This document shows positions 23,541 through 24,782 of a stretch of DNA of 24,782 nucleotides, in pieces. Position 1 is the first letter of the stretch, and each line of letters begins with the position of its first letter. The stretch is from Roseburia sp. CAG:303 (GTDB lineage Bacteria > Bacillota > Clostridia > Lachnospirales > Lachnospiraceae), in contig FR900182.1 of the NCBI GenBank assembly GCA_000437755.1, positions 4,884 to 29,665 of the forward strand. Direction: 5' to 3'. A model generated the notes under the pieces. That model made no database searches. It was given only the letters and a program-made list of their open reading frames with translations, and was not told the origin of the DNA. A program made the translations under genes and the position numbers.

Positions 23541-24413
23541 ATGGTTATAAAATTAATTGCATTAATTTTGGCAACACTTTGTATCGGATTGTATACATAT
23601 GGTGTATCAAAAAGTAAAAATTATGAATATTTGTCAGAAGGATTGGATAATAAGGAATATCCTTTGAACGAGATTTATAGCATAGGCTATGCAATAAGTG
23701 CGATAGAAATGTTCCGGTTAAGAGGAAAACTTAGAGAAAAACTTGTAAAAAATGCAAAGTTATTACATCAAAACGTTTACGTTGAGTATTATGTGGAGTT
23801 GGCATGGGCACAATTCTTGTCTTGTTCATTATTTTTCTCGTGTATCTTTTTACTGTTTGCCGGACTTATGCCACGGGAGATGGTGTCAATATGTTTCATT
23901 TTGATAATTCTGATTATTGCAGTATTTTGGAATATGTTTTTATCAAAAATGGGAGAACAGATACAAAAGAGAAAAGAAGCATGTATGATAGAGTTTCCTG
24001 ATATGGTATTAAAATTGTCATTGTTAATTGGTTCTGGAATGGTACTAAGAGAAGCGTGGAAGCTGATTGCATATGGAAAAGATGGAGAATTATATCAACT
24101 TATGAGAGTCTGTTGTGATGATATGGAAAATGGTGCATCAGATGCGGATGCGGTGTACCAGTTTGGTGTACTGACAGATGCGGATGTCATAAAAAAGTTT
24201 ACTGGAATTATTGTACAGGAACTGGAAAAAGGAAGCGGTGAACTTGAAAATATTCTATCAAGTCAGTCCAGTGAGTTATGGGCACATAAGAGACAGATGT
24301 TATTACAGAAAGGTGAAAAAGCGGCAGGAAAATTGATTATACCAGTCGGCATAACATTTGGTGGAATTATATTGGTAATAATGGTAGCAGCTATGAGTGG
24401 ATTATCTTTTTAA
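23541..24413 (+). CDS. tadC: TadC-like inner-membrane pilus assembly protein
   Basis: A 290-residue partner of TadB that begins 4 nt after its stop, with AAGGAG upstream. Membrane segments: about 2-19, a long pair at about 92-134 and one at the C-terminus (about 266-285). The T2SSF domain holds EFPDMVLKLSLLIGSGMVLREAW (about 150-172) and ends with the usual GEKAAGKLIIPVGITFGGI region. Like tadB it is A/T-rich. The pilin gene follows 41 nt downstream. Confidence 0.87.
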   Translation: MVIKLIALILATLCIGLYTYGVSKSKNYEYLSEGLDNKEYPLNEIYSIGYAISAIEMFRLRGKLREKLVKNAKLLHQNVYVEYYVELAWAQFLSCSLFFSCIFLLFAGLMPREMVSICFILIILIIAVFWNMFLSKMGEQIQKRKEACMIEFPDMVLKLSLLIGSGMVLREAWKLIAYGKDGELYQLMRVCCDDMENGASDADAVYQFGVLTDADVIKKFTGIIVQELEKGSGELENILSSQSSELWAHKRQMLLQKGEKAAGKLIIPVGITFGGIILVIMVAAMSGLSF

Positions 24414-24454
24414 TCCATTTATATACAATAATAAAACAAAGGAGGACTAAAGAA

Positions 24455-24664
24455 ATGAGAAAAGCTTTAGACAAAATGGCACTGTCGGTGATGAGTAAAT
24501 GGAACAGATTTGTTCAGGAAGAAGAGGGGGATACAAACTTTATATCTATCATAGTAATTCTTGGAATTGTTTTAGTAGTAGGAGCATTATTTGTTGGATT
24601 TAAAGATCAAATAATTGATGCTGCAACTGGGATGATTAATAATGGTTTGGCTGGAATTCATTAA
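24455..24664 (+). CDS. Flp-like type IVb pilin
   Basis: A 69-residue secreted pilin precursor with a strong SD (AAAGGAGG, about 24439-24446). A basic/amphipathic leader (1-25) ends in EEEGD, where a prepilin peptidase would cut after Gly. One hydrophobic segment follows, FISIIVILGIVLVVGALFVG, then a short amphipathic tail. The size, place after tadC and leader fit Flp pilins. It lacks the usual Glu five residues after the cleavage site and the Tyr that follows, so it belongs to a divergent Firmicute subgroup or is a minor pilin. It is followed by a strong hairpin, which suggests that this transcript is made or kept at a higher level than its neighbours. Confidence 0.75.
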   Translation: MRKALDKMALSVMSKWNRFVQEEEGDTNFISIIVILGIVLVVGALFVGFKDQIIDAATGMINNGLAGIH

Positions 24665-24677
24665 TGAATAACAAAGA

Positions 24678-24714
24678 GTTGCTGCAGAAGGATATTATAA
24701 TCCTTCGCAGTAAC
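24678..24714 (+). other. Intercistronic hairpin after the pilin gene
   Basis: GTTGCTGC-A-GAAGGAT (24678-24693) pairs with ATCCTTCGCAGTAAC (24700-24714) with one G-T pair and one bulged A, over the loop ATTATA. No T-run follows, so it is more likely an mRNA-stabilising or processing hairpin than a full terminator. Confidence 0.6.
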
Positions 24715-24737
24715 TGCCTGTAAAGAAAGAGAATAAT

Positions 24738-24782
24738 ATGCATGAATATTTGATAATTATGTTGTTTATAGTGTCAACAGCA
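24738..24782 (+). CDS. Start of the next tad-locus gene (partial)
   Basis: ATG at 24738 opens a frame that is still open at the window end and gives MHEYLIIMLFIVSTA, a hydrophobic start. AAAGAAAGAG precedes it. From position and character it may be a prepilin peptidase (CpaA/TadV) or another membrane pilus protein, but 15 codons cannot decide. Confidence 0.45.
   Translation, partial: MHEYLIIMLFIVSTA

Noticed and set aside
24664..24723. 19-codon ORF right after the pilin stop (TAATG)
   Set aside because: It coincides with the hairpin arms and has no SD of its own; RNA structure explains the sequence better.
1..24782. CRISPR arrays, tRNA or rRNA genes, complete insertion sequences
   Set aside because: I saw no regularly spaced repeats, cloverleaf pattern, rRNA stretches or intact transposase other than the serine recombinase.

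Overview
The window looks like a chromosomal segment of a low-to-mid GC anaerobic Firmicute, most likely a gut Lachnospiraceae-type clostridium. This is inferred from gene content: a SufB/SufD protein, split transketolase, a RelQ-type alarmone synthetase, a YtvI-like permease, a C_GCAxxG_C_C protein and a clostridial-style Tad pilus locus. AGGAGG ribosome binding sites and sigma-A-type promoters agree. No taxon-specific marker such as rRNA is present.

Layout. (1) 1-2312: the 3' end of a SufB/SufD gene; a consensus promoter overlapped by a long perfect palindrome; a small hydrophobic ORF coupled to a membrane-anchored esterase; a 40-aa ORF; a C_GCAxxG_C_C protein. (2) 2364-4805: a mobile-element remnant. 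A small ORF overlaps a large serine recombinase, and right after it lies an N-acetylmuramoyl-L-alanine amidase gene that has lost its 5' end exactly before the zinc-binding HGG motif. (3) 4814-10004: pentose catabolism, with araA and araD separated by a hairpin, a terminator, then transaldolase and two-subunit transketolase. These convert arabinose-derived pentose phosphate to glycolytic intermediates; no ribulokinase gene is present. (4) 10078-17411: relQ, an RluA-type pseudouridine synthase, a YtvI-like permease, a histidine kinase/response regulator pair, a flavin reductase-like protein and an OLD-type ATPase with a TOPRIM-like region, closed by a perfect 16-bp-stem terminator. (5) 17432-19978, minus strand: a DHH phosphoesterase, and a helix-turn-helix regulator split into two frames at a run of eight C on its coding strand. 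(6) 20354-end, plus strand: tadZ, tadA, tadB, tadC, a Flp-like pilin and the first codons of one more gene.

The most interesting part is the divergent regulator/Tad locus. The regulator reads as one protein of about 498 aa if its C8 tract had nine (or six) C. The 375-bp divergent intergenic region carries two copies of an operator-like element, each a TGTGACAG / CTGTCACA pair with a similar spacer. Together these suggest, as a hypothesis only, a phase-variable switch on a Tad/Flp pilus operon; a homopolymer sequencing error is the main alternative. Other points of note are the recombinase/amidase junction with nested inverted repeats and the palindrome sitting on a consensus promoter upstream of the esterase.
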